A stretch of 64,000 nt of DNA from Bulleidia extructa W1219. GTDB taxonomy: Bacteria > Bacillota_I > Bacilli_A > Erysipelotrichales > Erysipelotrichaceae. The stretch spans positions 1-64,000 of the forward strand of contig NZ_ADFR01000001.1 of assembly GCF_000177375.1 (NCBI RefSeq), given 5' to 3'. Every line of letters begins with the position of its first letter. The first letter of the stretch is position 1. The notes beneath the pieces were generated by a model that had not been told where the DNA came from, made no database searches, and worked only from the letters and a program-made list of their open reading frames with translations. This document shows positions 18,654-27,366 of this stretch, in pieces. A program made the position numbers and the translations under genes.

Positions 18654-19897
18654 AGCGTTTCACCAATCACAAAGTTTCCTTTCCGAAATACAGGAACAAC
18701 CGTTCCATCTTTTTGAATCCCATCCACCTTCATTTCTTTGGTTCCAAACATAAAGTCTACATGTTGGAAAGAGGTATTCATACCCCGCTTCTTTAAACTT
18801 TCTTCATCATCCGTTAAACCACCTTTGATGTTTTCCGGATAAGCACGACCTAAAGCCAAATGGCAAGCAGCGTTTTCATCAAATAGAGTATTAAAGAATA
18901 AAATACCCGATTGTGAAATAGGAGAATTATACGGAACTAATGCCACTTCCCCTAAATGTGAAGAGCCTTCATCAAAATGAACCAATTTATCCAAAGCTTC
19001 CTTTTCCTTTTCAGCTCCATATTCCACCACTTTTCCATTTTCAAAACGGAACCAAAAATTTTCAATCACCTTTCCCGAATAACTCAAAGGCTTAGAAGCA
19101 TAGACAATTCCATTGACCTTATCCTTATGAGGCATTGAAAAAACTTCTTCGGTTGGAATATTTGGTTCAAAGTGCACCCCTGAAGCAGAGATGGAACCTC
19201 CGCCTTCCCATATATTATCCTCTACCAATCCCACTTCTAAATCTGTTCCTAATTCAGAAATGAAATGTAATTTTGTAAATTGATAGTTTGTCATTGTTTT
19301 TGCATAAGCTGTCAAACGAGCATCATGTTCACGCCAATTTTGTTCCGGATCCGAATTTTCATCAACTCTGGAGGCTGAAAAAATCGCTTTTTCCAAAGCA
19401 TCATACGCTTCTTTCGGATTTAACTTCGGAAATACCAATTCTGCCCAATCTTGTGAAGGCAAAGCAACGATAGACCATTGGCCAATATTTTTCATCGTAT
19501 AATCCACCAAATCGTGCATCTTTTCAGAGAAAGCTTGCGAATAAGCACTGATCTTTTCTTGGTCAAGATCCTTTAATCCACCTGGACAATCCGACTCCAC
19601 TCGTAAAGAACATACCCTTTGTTCTTGAAGGTACTTGTTTTTATCGTGGACCCAATCCGGAATATTCTTTAACTCTTCTAAATTTTGGTATTGAAATTGA
19701 TAACGAGTTAATTTCTCATCACTCCAATCCACGATAACATTTGAGGCTCCCGCTTCATAAGCTTCCTTCGAAATCATACGTACAAACTCCACATCCTGTA
19801 TATTCGCCTTAACCAATAATGGCTGACCTTTTTGAACGTTCACCCCCATATTGACTGCCAATTTCGCTAATTTTTCATATAAATTCGAATTTCTCAT
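18650..19897 (-). CDS. M29-family (thermophilic/AmpS-type) aminopeptidase
   Basis: A 415-residue metallo-aminopeptidase. Family motifs are visible: IPTEEVFSMPHKDKVNG (~246-262), a glycine-containing SSHLGEVALVPYNSPIS (~308) and LFDENAACHLALGRAY (~333), which hold the metal ligands. The start overlaps the upstream membrane-protein gene by four bases and the end overlaps the M18 gene by four. A cytosolic peptide-degradation role is inferred from the family. Confidence 0.92.
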   Translation of the reverse strand: MRNSNLYEKLAKLAVNMGVNVQKGQPLLVKANIQDVEFVRMISKEAYEAGASNVIVDWSDEKLTRYQFQYQNLEELKNIPDWVHDKNKYLQEQRVCSLRVESDCPGGLKDLDQEKISAYSQAFSEKMHDLVDYTMKNIGQWSIVALPSQDWAELVFPKLNPKEAYDALEKAIFSASRVDENSDPEQNWREHDARLTAYAKTMTNYQFTKLHFISELGTDLEVGLVEDNIWEGGGSISASGVHFEPNIPTEEVFSMPHKDKVNGIVYASKPLSYSGKVIENFWFRFENGKVVEYGAEKEKEALDKLVHFDEGSSHLGEVALVPYNSPISQSGILFFNTLFDENAACHLALGRAYPENIKGGLTDDEESLKKRGMNTSFQHVDFMFGTKEMKVDGIQKDGTVVPVFRKGNFVIGETL

Positions 19898-21069
19898 TTT
19901 ATGTTTCCTCCACGCATCGCTCTTATCACACGACTTAATTCTCTTATTTGATTCTCAAATTGCTGAATATCCACCACAAATCGACTTGTTCCAAAAGGGT
20001 TGATAATGATCCCCATTTGATCTTGTTTAGCCTGTTCTAAAACTTCTTGAAAAGGAACTTTCGTCAACTTCAAGCCTTCCAATTCCAATAAGTCCTGATT
20101 ACGAAACGCTTCCTTTGGGCTGGTATAAATAGACTTTAAATAGGCATTTGTCGCCGGAATAAAAACCTTATCGTACAAAACGGTATTTTGTTCCAGATGA
20201 CCATTGTATTTCAACTGATAAAAATCCGTCTTTTCAAATGAACAAAACAGTTGATGGAGATATTGATAATCCGTCACACGACTTTGAACTTCCTTCAATA
20301 AACCATTCACATATTCACTCTTAGTTCGATCTTTAGGCAAATAGCCTAATAACAATTGGTACGTATTGATGGTTAACGGTTCATCAAAACAAATTTTCAA
20401 ACGAACTTTTTCTTCCTTTACAAACTTCCTACGCTGATCCTGTACCAAAATTTCCTCTACTGTTCCTTGGGCTAATACAGTCGGTGTCATTTCCCCATCT
20501 TTTTCAATCAGCTGATCCAACAAAGACACTTTTTCACCCTGAAAAATTTCCCCTCTTAAAAAGCCTTCGATATAAGAACCGTCTACTCGATCAATCAATA
20601 AACTAAACGCTTCCTTTCCTTTCTGATTAGACTTCTTTTTATCCTTCCAAAGTAAAAAGTAATTTTCAAACCGATTCAAATACCATTTTCCTAGGTAATA
20701 AATCCCAAAACAACTTAATACCAAAACGCTGACTTTTTGATTCCAAAAGTAAAATTCCGACTCTAACCAACAAACGTCAATGATATAGTAAATAAAAAGA
20801 ATCATTGCCTGAAGCACTAATGATAAATACACATAACGCCCTAAATGAAACCGTTGTGAAATAATACGACCGTCTTGTCGATCAATGGCTTTATTTAAAA
20901 AATAAAGCATGATCAAATGAACCAATTCTACACTGACGATGAGAGAATATGAATAAGATAAAGCTATTTGATAAATAGGTGCCACTAGCCATTGAATCAA
21001 TAAAAAAGTAGCTAATAAACCAACGAATAGTGCTATCACCTGATTGAATCGAATGAACCATTTTTTCAT
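19894..21069 (-). CDS. Membrane protein with C-terminal SseB-like domain
   Basis: 391 residues. Four or five hydrophobic segments (about 8-28, 37-55, 78-98, 112-128) form the N-terminal third. A soluble middle (~155-230; SLLIDRVDGSYIEGFLRGEI ...) looks like a small beta-barrel similar to domain 2 of elongation factors. The last ~100 residues (IPATNAYLKSIYTSPKEAF ... MGIIINPFGTSRFVVD) resemble the SseB N-terminal domain. All three assignments are by eye. It overlaps the M29 gene by four bases and follows the prepilin peptidase by nine, so it belongs to this operon; its function is unknown. Confidence 0.6.
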   Translation of the reverse strand: MKKWFIRFNQVIALFVGLLATFLLIQWLVAPIYQIALSYSYSLIVSVELVHLIMLYFLNKAIDRQDGRIISQRFHLGRYVYLSLVLQAMILFIYYIIDVCWLESEFYFWNQKVSVLVLSCFGIYYLGKWYLNRFENYFLLWKDKKKSNQKGKEAFSLLIDRVDGSYIEGFLRGEIFQGEKVSLLDQLIEKDGEMTPTVLAQGTVEEILVQDQRRKFVKEEKVRLKICFDEPLTINTYQLLLGYLPKDRTKSEYVNGLLKEVQSRVTDYQYLHQLFCSFEKTDFYQLKYNGHLEQNTVLYDKVFIPATNAYLKSIYTSPKEAFRNQDLLELEGLKLTKVPFQEVLEQAKQDQMGIIINPFGTSRFVVDIQQFENQIRELSRVIRAMRGGNIK

Positions 21070-21078
21070 GCGTTTATT

Positions 21079-21735
21079 TTAGCATTGTTCCCCAATAATT
21101 AGTAGTAACCAGCCCACTAGAAACAACCACGGGCCAAAGGGAATTCTTTTTTTCTTCGTGGCCATAGAAAATAATAATCCCAAGCCACTGGCAATCCCTA
21201 ACCACAAATGAACCAATTCCAACGGTAAACCCAATAAAAAAATTCCAAACAACCAAATATCTCCCTCCCCTATCCAAGGATTTTTCAAATAAGGAGAAAT
21301 GAAAATACATAAAATAGAGATCAACCATTTTCCTTTTATTCCTTGAAAATAAAACAATGCCATCAAAACGCTGCTTAATCCCAAGTCAAAAGTTCGCATT
21401 CTCTCACTATAGGCATCTTCTAAACCCATCTTGATAAATAAAAAAGATAAACTCATAAATGGAAGAAGAGTCATCTTAGATTTTTGCCAAGCCACCCCTA
21501 TCAAAAGACTATATACATCCATGCCGAACCAAAAAAATGGAATCGGCTTTTTACAATAAGGGCAATGACCTTGATTCAACAAATACCCCAAGATCGGTAT
21601 TTTCATCCACCATTTCAATTCTCTATAACAAGCATCGCAAACGCTCTTTCCTTTTTGACTACGGTGAAAATACTGTCGATAAGAAAACGTCAAACAAAAA
21701 CTAAACCATACCAATGAAAAAAGAATTTTCTCCAT
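21079..21735 (-). CDS. Prepilin peptidase (A24 family)
   Basis: A 218-residue polytopic aspartic protease that would cleave type IV-type prepilin leaders and methylate the new N-terminus. Two zinc-binding CxxC pairs (Cys33/36 and Cys58/61) are in the usual N-terminal loop. Candidate catalytic aspartates are Asp107 (LEDAYSER) and Asp159 in GEGD. No pilin, ATPase or other competence genes lie in the window, so its substrates are elsewhere. It is cotranscribed with the aminopeptidase genes, an unusual setting. Confidence 0.85.
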   Translation of the reverse strand: MEKILFSLVWFSFCLTFSYRQYFHRSQKGKSVCDACYRELKWWMKIPILGYLLNQGHCPYCKKPIPFFWFGMDVYSLLIGVAWQKSKMTLLPFMSLSFLFIKMGLEDAYSERMRTFDLGLSSVLMALFYFQGIKGKWLISILCIFISPYLKNPWIGEGDIWLFGIFLLGLPLELVHLWLGIASGLGLLFSMATKKKRIPFGPWLFLVGWLLLIIGEQC

Positions 21736-21770
21736 ACTTATCTATTCCCAAGTAAAGAGAAAAATCCTTT

Positions 21771-22217
21771 TCATCGTGGCATCTTTTTCACAGACACTGA
21801 ATGTTTAGCTAAATAAGCACGAAATTCTTCGTATTGAGAAGGTTCAAAAAACAAAGCATTTGTTTTACGTAGGTGCTCAAAAAATAAGCTGGAATCTTTT
21901 TTGGATAAAGTTAACTGTCCTATCTTCTCATATGAAATTAAAGACCCCATTAAAACCACTCCTTTTGGAGAAAGTCCAGATTTCATCGTCATATACATCC
22001 AGCCCAATACCAAAACAATACCAGATTGAATGTAACGGAAGAATCCTTTATTATGTCCAAAACCCACAATAGCTAACAACACAAATAACCCAAACACAGC
22101 CCAACGATTACCAACCTTGGTTTCCACCTCCACTTGCCTAGAATGAATCATCATTCTCACAAACATCACAAAGACAACACTATCTAATACTAAAAATACA
22201 ATTTGATTGACTGACAT
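21771..22217 (-). CDS. Membrane protein, unknown
   Basis: 148 residues. Hydrophobic helices at about 5-24, 41-56 and 62-80 precede a cytoplasmic C-terminal domain (SLISYEKIGQLTLSKKDSSL ...) that looks like a small ligand- or protein-binding module of a DUF-type family I cannot name. First gene of the operon leading to prepilin peptidase and the aminopeptidases. A TATAGT lies upstream and GAGGTAG precedes the ATG. Confidence 0.6.
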   Translation of the reverse strand: MSVNQIVFLVLDSVVFVMFVRMMIHSRQVEVETKVGNRWAVFGLFVLLAIVGFGHNKGFFRYIQSGIVLVLGWMYMTMKSGLSPKGVVLMGSLISYEKIGQLTLSKKDSSLFFEHLRKTNALFFEPSQYEEFRAYLAKHSVSVKKMPR

Positions 22218-22297
22218 ACCGCTACCTCATACCTACTATAACAAAAAAGAATTCCATGTTGTGAATCATCTATGAAAAATCTATATTCTTATAGAAA

Positions 22298-22332
22298 GAA
22301 AAAAGCTTAAAATGGAAACCACTTTAAGCTTT
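22298..22332 (-). terminator. Terminator of the DUF349 gene
   Basis: On the minus strand AAAGCTTAAA, loop GTGGTTTCCA, TTTTAAGCTTT and then T-rich sequence; about eleven paired bases. Confidence 0.8.
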
Positions 22333-22339
22333 CAGAAAA

Positions 22340-23695
22340 CTAATTGAGTTTGTTCTTTAAATCCTCAATGTCAACTTTTGTTTGATCTAACATAGACTTC
22401 TTGCGAGCGATTTGACGTTCCATTTCATGAACTTCTTCATAATCATCAACTTGGAAAACATCTTCTTGAAGTTGGTTGATCTCCTTTCGTAACGATTCAG
22501 CCAGTTCTTCCTTATGGGCTAAAACTTCTTGAAAACGTTGTTGATTGGCCTGATGTTTTGCTTCCCAGAATTGTTCCTTAACAGCTTTGAATTCTTCCCA
22601 GATACGATCGTTATCTTTTCTGCCCGAATATCCCGTATCTTTCCAAGCCACATCCAAATTCTTCATCTTTTCAGTATTTTCTTTATCTAAATTGCCTGTC
22701 GCCACAATTTCCTTTGCTTGTTCAATCAACGCTTTCTTCTTCGCTAAACTAGTACTAAATTCTTCATTTCTCTTCTTAAAGAATTCTTTCCGTTCAGCAA
22801 AGAACTTTTGTCTAGCCCCATTAAAAGCTTCCCATAACTGATCATCCCATTCGCGACCGGCAGATCCTAAAGCTTTCCAATCGTTCATCCATTCATCCAT
22901 CTTGCTGGATAAGGCATTATAATTAGCGTTCTTTTCCATCGCTTCTTGAACGGACTTAATCAATTCTTCTTTTTTAATCTTCACTTCAGCTCGAATACTG
23001 TCTAAGTTAGCGAAATACTCTTTACGTTTCTTATTAAATTCCTTGCGAGCTTCTTTAAAAGCTTCCCAAAGAGTGTTTTCCTTTTCTCCTGCATGCCCGG
23101 TTTCTTGCCATTGATCTTGCAATTGATGAAAAGCTTCTTGGGTTTCTTTCCATGTAGTAGAATTTTTTAATTCTTCTGCTTTTTGAACCAAAGCTTCTTT
23201 TATACCCGCATTTTCAACCGCTTTTTCTCGACGAATTTCTAACTTTTCTAATGATTCATCAAACCAAGCCTTGTATTCCACTTCTTTCGCTGTTTTCCAA
23301 TTTTGGATAGCTTCCCATTCTTTCTTCACGGCTTCAATTTCTTCAGCACTTGTACCAGCATGGAACATTTCCACTCGACGACACAATTCTTGCTTATGAC
23401 GAACATCCTTTTCTAATTCCTCAACCGCATTTTCTCTAAACTCTGTTCCGTATTCAATGTCCCCACCTTGGCTAACCGGTTTTTGCCAAACAAGCATCAT
23501 ATACTCCCCATTTGATTCAATTCCATACCAACGGCCATGTCCATCCTCATGCCCCTCTACAGCCAACGTTGGTTGCCCATTTTCATCTAAAGCTCCATAA
23601 AGGACTTCAATGACCTTTCCATCAAATGTTTTATGCGGTTTGACTGTGATCTTCGCATATTTTTCTTCATAACCTTGTAACGTTTTCCAATCCAT
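22340..23695 (-). CDS. DUF349-repeat protein
   Basis: A 451-residue, highly charged helical protein. After a ~90-residue N-terminal domain (VKPHKTFDGKVIEVLYGALDE ...) there are at least three DUF349 repeats, each with the pattern W..TG..G...D..LWE.F...R..FF..R: examples are QWQETGHAGEKENTLWEAFK (~193), DWKALGSAGREWDDQLWEAF (~271) and AWKDTGYSGRKDNDRIWEEF (~350). DUF349 proteins in Bacteroidetes and proteobacteria have been tied to cell envelope or division, but function is unsettled. The ATG at 23695 follows GAGGATACACG. Monocistronic, with its own terminator. Confidence 0.8.
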   Translation of the reverse strand: MDWKTLQGYEEKYAKITVKPHKTFDGKVIEVLYGALDENGQPTLAVEGHEDGHGRWYGIESNGEYMMLVWQKPVSQGGDIEYGTEFRENAVEELEKDVRHKQELCRRVEMFHAGTSAEEIEAVKKEWEAIQNWKTAKEVEYKAWFDESLEKLEIRREKAVENAGIKEALVQKAEELKNSTTWKETQEAFHQLQDQWQETGHAGEKENTLWEAFKEARKEFNKKRKEYFANLDSIRAEVKIKKEELIKSVQEAMEKNANYNALSSKMDEWMNDWKALGSAGREWDDQLWEAFNGARQKFFAERKEFFKKRNEEFSTSLAKKKALIEQAKEIVATGNLDKENTEKMKNLDVAWKDTGYSGRKDNDRIWEEFKAVKEQFWEAKHQANQQRFQEVLAHKEELAESLRKEINQLQEDVFQVDDYEEVHEMERQIARKKSMLDQTKVDIEDLKNKLN

Positions 23696-23818
23696 CGTGT
23701 ATCCTCGCTTCTACCTTCTGATTTTATGCGAAAAAGGTTATTTTGTCTAATATTTCCCATTATTTTTGACTTATTGAAAATTTAATGCTACTTGTATCAT
23801 ATATAGGAGATATCATCT

Positions 23819-24342
23819 ATGAAATTCGAAAAAGAAATTCGAAAACTCTATACTTCTTCTTTCCCATTTTTGGAAAGAATTCAATTTCGGATTCTCAAAA
23901 ACATCCAAAAAAGGAAAAAGGAAAATTCTATCCAATTGTCCAAGAAAAGAAGTTTATTGGTTTCTTCTTTACTGTCGAAAATAAAAATTGTGTCTATTTA
24001 TTCTTCTTCGCTCTTGAACCATCGGTCAGAAACCAAGGATTAGGGGGCGAGGCTTTAGATCGCATTGTCCAACATTTCCAAGACAAAAAAATATTTCTTT
24101 TAACCGAACTGGTCGAAGAAAAACATTCTATTCCTTATCGTCGAAAGCATTTTTATCTCCGCCATGGCTTCCAAGAAACCCATTATTATTTTAAAGAGAA
24201 TTATGTATGGTATGAAATGTTATGCCAAACCGATGACTTTAAATCAGATGAATATCGTCAATTAATGAAAGAGGCTTTTTCTTTTTTTGAATATCATTTC
24301 TTTTTTAAACCTCAAGATGTTAAAAAAGCTTCTTTTAAATAG
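23819..24342 (+). pseudogene. GNAT-family N-acetyltransferase split by a one-base frameshift
   Basis: The natural start is the ATG at 23819, preceded by AGGAGATATC, reading MKFEKEIRKLYTSSFPFLERI. That N-terminus fits acetyltransferases of this type, but the frame ends early. The rest (FIGFFFTVENKN ... ALEPSVRNQGLGGEALDRI, with the acetyl-CoA loop RNQGLGGEA) is in the frame one base back. The switch point lies around the A6 run at 23907-23912; one extra A would restore ~174 residues. Reading the second frame from 23785 gives an unconvincing N-terminus without a ribosome site. The cause may be sequencing error, true mutation or slippage. Confidence 0.75.
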
Positions 24343-24437
24343 CCATTCTTAATGACATTTCACAAAGCAATACCGTTATTATACTATATAATTAAGCTAT
24401 CCTATCCGGCATAAAGCCAAGATAAAAAGGAGGAAAC

Positions 24438-25271
24438 ATGGGATTTGACATTAGCTATCATCCAATTCGTCAGGATCAAATGAATTCATGGTTTTTTCAA
24501 CCATTAAAAGCACTTCAAAATGGAGATGACTCTGTTATTCAAGACATCATCCAAAAACAACCAGAAACCTTTTTTGCTGAAAAGTACAGCTATGTTCTTC
24601 AAAGTATTGTTAACCAGCTTGATTTACCTTCCGAAAAAGGGCTTCTCTATGGAATGGCTGTGATCAGTGGTCTATTCACTCGCTATCAGTATATTAGGGG
24701 AACCGCTTATTCTTTCCTATTAGAGAAACATCCCGAAATGGAAAAATATTGCAGTCCATGGTCTAGTTTCCTTCCGGATTGGGTAAAAGCCCCCATCCAC
24801 TCACGCATTGAAGAAAATTATTCCTCTGGAATTTATATGAATCCCGATCAAGTCAAAGCTTTGTTGTCTGATTATGAAAACGATGAGACAATCCATGAAA
24901 TTTTAAAAGATTTTTTCGCAACCAACTTAGAGGTTTTTCTCTTGGCTTTGCAAGAAGCCTCCGACACAAACAGCGGTCTTATGGAAGCAACGGAAATCAT
25001 TGAAGTTGATCCCTTCGACATCAATAAGTCTACTTGTTATTCAGACATCCGTTTCTGTGATCCGAAAGGTGCCTATGTCTATCATGATGTTGCCATAGCA
25101 CAATTCAAAGAATTAACCGGTATGGAAGAAAAGGAGATTTTGCAAAAAATAGTTTCTCAAGAAATCATTTATCAAAAAAGCGCGACTGATATTCCGGATA
25201 CAACGAAACAAACTTCCTCTGCTCCTGAAAAGAAAAAGGGATTCTTCTCTCGTCTATTTAAGCGAAAATAG
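24438..25271 (+). CDS. Conserved hypothetical protein, unknown
   Basis: 277 residues, soluble, starting MGFDISYHPI after a strong AAGGAGGAAAC. The N-terminal 180 residues are mainly helical; the stretch CYSDIRFCDPKGAYVYHDVA (~205-224) looks like a compact second element. The tail PEKKKGFFSRLFKRK is a short basic amphipathic segment after a linker, as found on proteins that touch the membrane. I do not recognise the family. It precedes a nitroreductase by 51 bases in the same direction and may be in one operon with it and the AlkD-like gene. Confidence 0.65.
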   Translation: MGFDISYHPIRQDQMNSWFFQPLKALQNGDDSVIQDIIQKQPETFFAEKYSYVLQSIVNQLDLPSEKGLLYGMAVISGLFTRYQYIRGTAYSFLLEKHPEMEKYCSPWSSFLPDWVKAPIHSRIEENYSSGIYMNPDQVKALLSDYENDETIHEILKDFFATNLEVFLLALQEASDTNSGLMEATEIIEVDPFDINKSTCYSDIRFCDPKGAYVYHDVAIAQFKELTGMEEKEILQKIVSQEIIYQKSATDIPDTTKQTSSAPEKKKGFFSRLFKRK

Positions 25272-25322
25272 GACTCGATTTCATTTTAAAACCATGACCA
25301 TTCAATAGAAAAGGAGATTTTT

Positions 25323-25850
25323 ATGAATGATATCTTAGCTGCTATCCAAACCCGCCGAAGCATTCGCAAGTTCAAGTCAGATATACCGAATAAAAGGGAT
25401 ATTGAACAAATTATTGAAGCTGGTCGCTATGCGGCTAGTGGTAAAGGGCAACAAGCAACCATGACCATTGCTGTGACCAACCAAGAACTTAGAAATCGAA
25501 TTTCAGCTGATAATTTTAAGATTGGCGGTTGGAAAAAGGATTTTGATCCTTTCTATGGGGCTCCTGTTATTCTGATTGTTCTTGCTGATAAAAATCAAGC
25601 GACTTACTTATACGATGGAAGTTTAGTTCTAGGAAACATGATGCTGGCTGCCCATTCACTTGGTTTAGGAAGTATTTGGATTCATCGTGCTAAAGAAGAA
25701 TTTGAAATGCCTATGTATCAGGATTTATTAAAGAAACTTCATATTGAAGGAAAATGGGAGGGAATCGGTCATTGTGCTATTGGTTATATTGATGGTACTA
25801 TTCCTAATCCTGCTAAGCGAGCAGAAGGAAGAGTTTTCTGGATCGAGTAA
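25323..25850 (+). CDS. Nitroreductase-family protein
   Basis: A 175-residue FMN-dependent oxidoreductase. The N-terminal IQTRRSIRKFKSDIP is the family's FMN-phosphate-binding start, AASGKGQQATMTIAV follows, and LGLGSIWIHRAKEEF and GIGHCAIGYIDG close the fold. Substrate cannot be inferred. AAAAGGAG precedes the ATG. The stop codon directly abuts the start of the AlkD-like gene, so the two are cotranscribed. Confidence 0.88.
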   Translation: MNDILAAIQTRRSIRKFKSDIPNKRDIEQIIEAGRYAASGKGQQATMTIAVTNQELRNRISADNFKIGGWKKDFDPFYGAPVILIVLADKNQATYLYDGSLVLGNMMLAAHSLGLGSIWIHRAKEEFEMPMYQDLLKKLHIEGKWEGIGHCAIGYIDGTIPNPAKRAEGRVFWIE

Positions 25851-26531
25851 ATGATTATGACCATTCAAAAAGAACTATTTGTTTTACAAGATACCAATTA
25901 CGCCGATTTTCAAAGTAATCTAATCCCCAACATACCCAGAACCTCTATCCTTGGAATACGTGTTCCACAACTTAGAAAACTAGCTAAAAAGCTATCAAAG
26001 GAAAAAGATACTTCCATTTTTTTAAGGACACTTCCCCATGTCTATTACGATGAGAATATGTTACATAGCCTATTGATTTCTGAAATTCAGGACTTCAAAT
26101 CTTGTATTTCAGCCATTGATACCTTTCTTCCCTTTGTGGATAACTGGGCGGTCTGTGATATCTTATCTCCACGAGTTTTCAAACAAAATCACTCCTTACT
26201 TATGGCTGAAATACCGCGTTGGATTTTTTCTAAACATCCTTATACCTGTCGCTTTGGTATCGAAATACTAATGTCACATTTTTTAGATGATGACTTCAAT
26301 GACTCCTATTTGAAAATGCCGGCACAAGTTCACTCAGATGAATACTATGTCAATATGATGATTGCCTGGTTTTTCGCTACTGCTTTAGCTAAGCAATGGC
26401 AAGCTACTATTCCTTATCTAGAGAATGGAAATCTTGATCTATGGGTTCATAATAAAACCATCCAAAAAGCCCGTGAAAGTCATCGTATCACTTTTGAACA
26501 AAAAGAATATCTCAAAAGTTTAAAGAAGTAA
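25851..26531 (+). CDS. AlkD-like DNA alkylation repair protein
   Basis: 226 residues of HEAT-like helical repeats of the DNA alkylation repair family (PF08713): SILGIRVPQLRKLAKKL, FVDNWAVCDILSP (the Trp-Asp region that contacts DNA in AlkD) and YVNMMIAWFFATALAKQW. Known members excise bulky or cationic alkyl bases without base flipping; several relatives have no shown activity. The ATG at 25851 follows the nitroreductase stop codon with no gap; a second ATG at 25857 is an alternative start. Confidence 0.85.
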   Translation: MIMTIQKELFVLQDTNYADFQSNLIPNIPRTSILGIRVPQLRKLAKKLSKEKDTSIFLRTLPHVYYDENMLHSLLISEIQDFKSCISAIDTFLPFVDNWAVCDILSPRVFKQNHSLLMAEIPRWIFSKHPYTCRFGIEILMSHFLDDDFNDSYLKMPAQVHSDEYYVNMMIAWFFATALAKQWQATIPYLENGNLDLWVHNKTIQKARESHRITFEQKEYLKSLKK

Positions 26532-26565
26532 ATCATACCTACCCGTAAAACAGGTGGGTTGAACT

Positions 26566-26586
26566 GAGGCTATCAGCCTCTTTTTC
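26566..26586 (+). terminator. Terminator after the AlkD-like gene
   Basis: Stem GAGGC / GCCTC with loop TATCA followed by five T. Just upstream (26539-26560) a second hairpin forms from CTACC and GGTGG. Paired hairpins like this also occur at ends of IS200/IS605 elements, but no transposase is recognisable here. Confidence 0.6.
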
Positions 26587-26598
26587 TTTGCCTGACTC

Positions 26599-27068
26599 TC
26601 AAAATGACTGGCTTGTCCAAGTCATAGTGCATCTTGTCTCTTCTCCAAATGGATCTTTATATTCTTTCAAGCTTAATTTATCTTTGAGTACATCTGCCCT
26701 TACTCCTACATAAATTGTCTTTCTTTATTTGGGAATCTCGTCCATGCGATAAGATCGGAATGCTAAGAAACTTTGAAAGATAAATCAGAAATAATTCAGA
26801 AATCTGTTTGCCAATATCTTCTTTGCTAGACCCTCAAAAAAATCAACCGGATTCCTCTTCATGAATTTGCAATATTTCATATGAAATCTGAAGTTAATTC
26901 TTATCCCTTCACTTGTACAGTCTTTTGCAAAAGTGTCTTCTGGCATATCAATACTAATTCTAATTTGTCTTTTACTAATTTTATTCTCCGCTCTTTTGCA
27001 AGTTTCGTTGTATCTTCAAGCGTATAATTCCATGCAACAATCTCTTCTTGGAAAACACACTTATACAT
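26599..27068 (-). pseudogene. Decayed protein gene beside tRNA-Asn, unknown family
   Basis: On the minus strand an ATG at 27068 opens MYKCVFQEEIVAWNYTLEDT. The frame then shifts and continues with RISIDMPEDTFAKDCTSEG and NPVDFFEGLAKKILANRF, then FRSYRMDEIPK and ADVLKDKLSLKEYKDPFG, ending TWTSQSF. Two in-frame stops (TGA, TAA) and at least one frameshift interrupt about 155 codons. Codon-like composition in one frame over 430 bases argues for a dead gene, not random sequence. I cannot name the family. It lies downstream of tRNA-Asn, a place where integrated elements are often found. Confidence 0.5.
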
Positions 27069-27103
27069 ACTTATTCCTCTTCCCGAAATATTTAAGAAAT
27101 ACC

Positions 27104-27138
27104 AAAAAAGGTGTCTACATGACTACTGTAAACACCTT
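27104..27138 (-). terminator. Terminator of tRNA-Asn
   Basis: On the minus strand AAGGTGTTTAC, a nine-base loop, GTAGACACCTT and then a run of T, 16 bases after the tRNA 3' end. Confidence 0.8.
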
Positions 27139-27153
27139 TCTATTAAGTTACAG

Positions 27154-27226
27154 CGCCTTAAACAGGGCTCGAACCTGTGACCTAGCGGTTAACAGCCGCT
27201 CGCTCTGCCGACTGAGCTATTAAGGC
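27154..27226 (-). tRNA. tRNA-Asn (GTT)
   Basis: A 73-base cloverleaf: acceptor GCCTTAA pairs with TTAAGGC, the discriminator is G, the D arm is AGCTCAGTCGGCAGAGC and the T loop GGTTCGAGCC. Anticodon GTT (complement of 27191-27193) sits in the loop CTGTTAA. CCA is not encoded. Confidence 0.97.
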
Positions 27227-27366
27227 GTGCTTAAATAATATACCATACATTTTTTGAAAATCAAGCTGTAAATTCCAAAACCGTTAAATTCCAACGAAAT
27301 GCTCCAGCAAGTGGCATTTACTTTGAAACTTAAGCTATATTTTTCAATAAGCGACGTTTTACCATT

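Noticed and set aside
23785-23900. Start of the acetyltransferase at 23785
   Set aside because: No ribosome site, and the first ~35 residues are an out-of-frame reading of a better N-terminus at 23819.
26539-26586. IS200/IS605 right end with guide RNA
   Set aside because: Two hairpins resemble such ends, but no TnpA or TnpB motif is found nearby and the second hairpin with its T run is a plain terminator.
26933-27223. Plus-strand ORF of 96 residues ending in RARTCDLAVNSRSLCRLSY
   Set aside because: It reads through tRNA-Asn on the opposite strand and through its terminator; the peptide is the well-known false translation of a tRNA.
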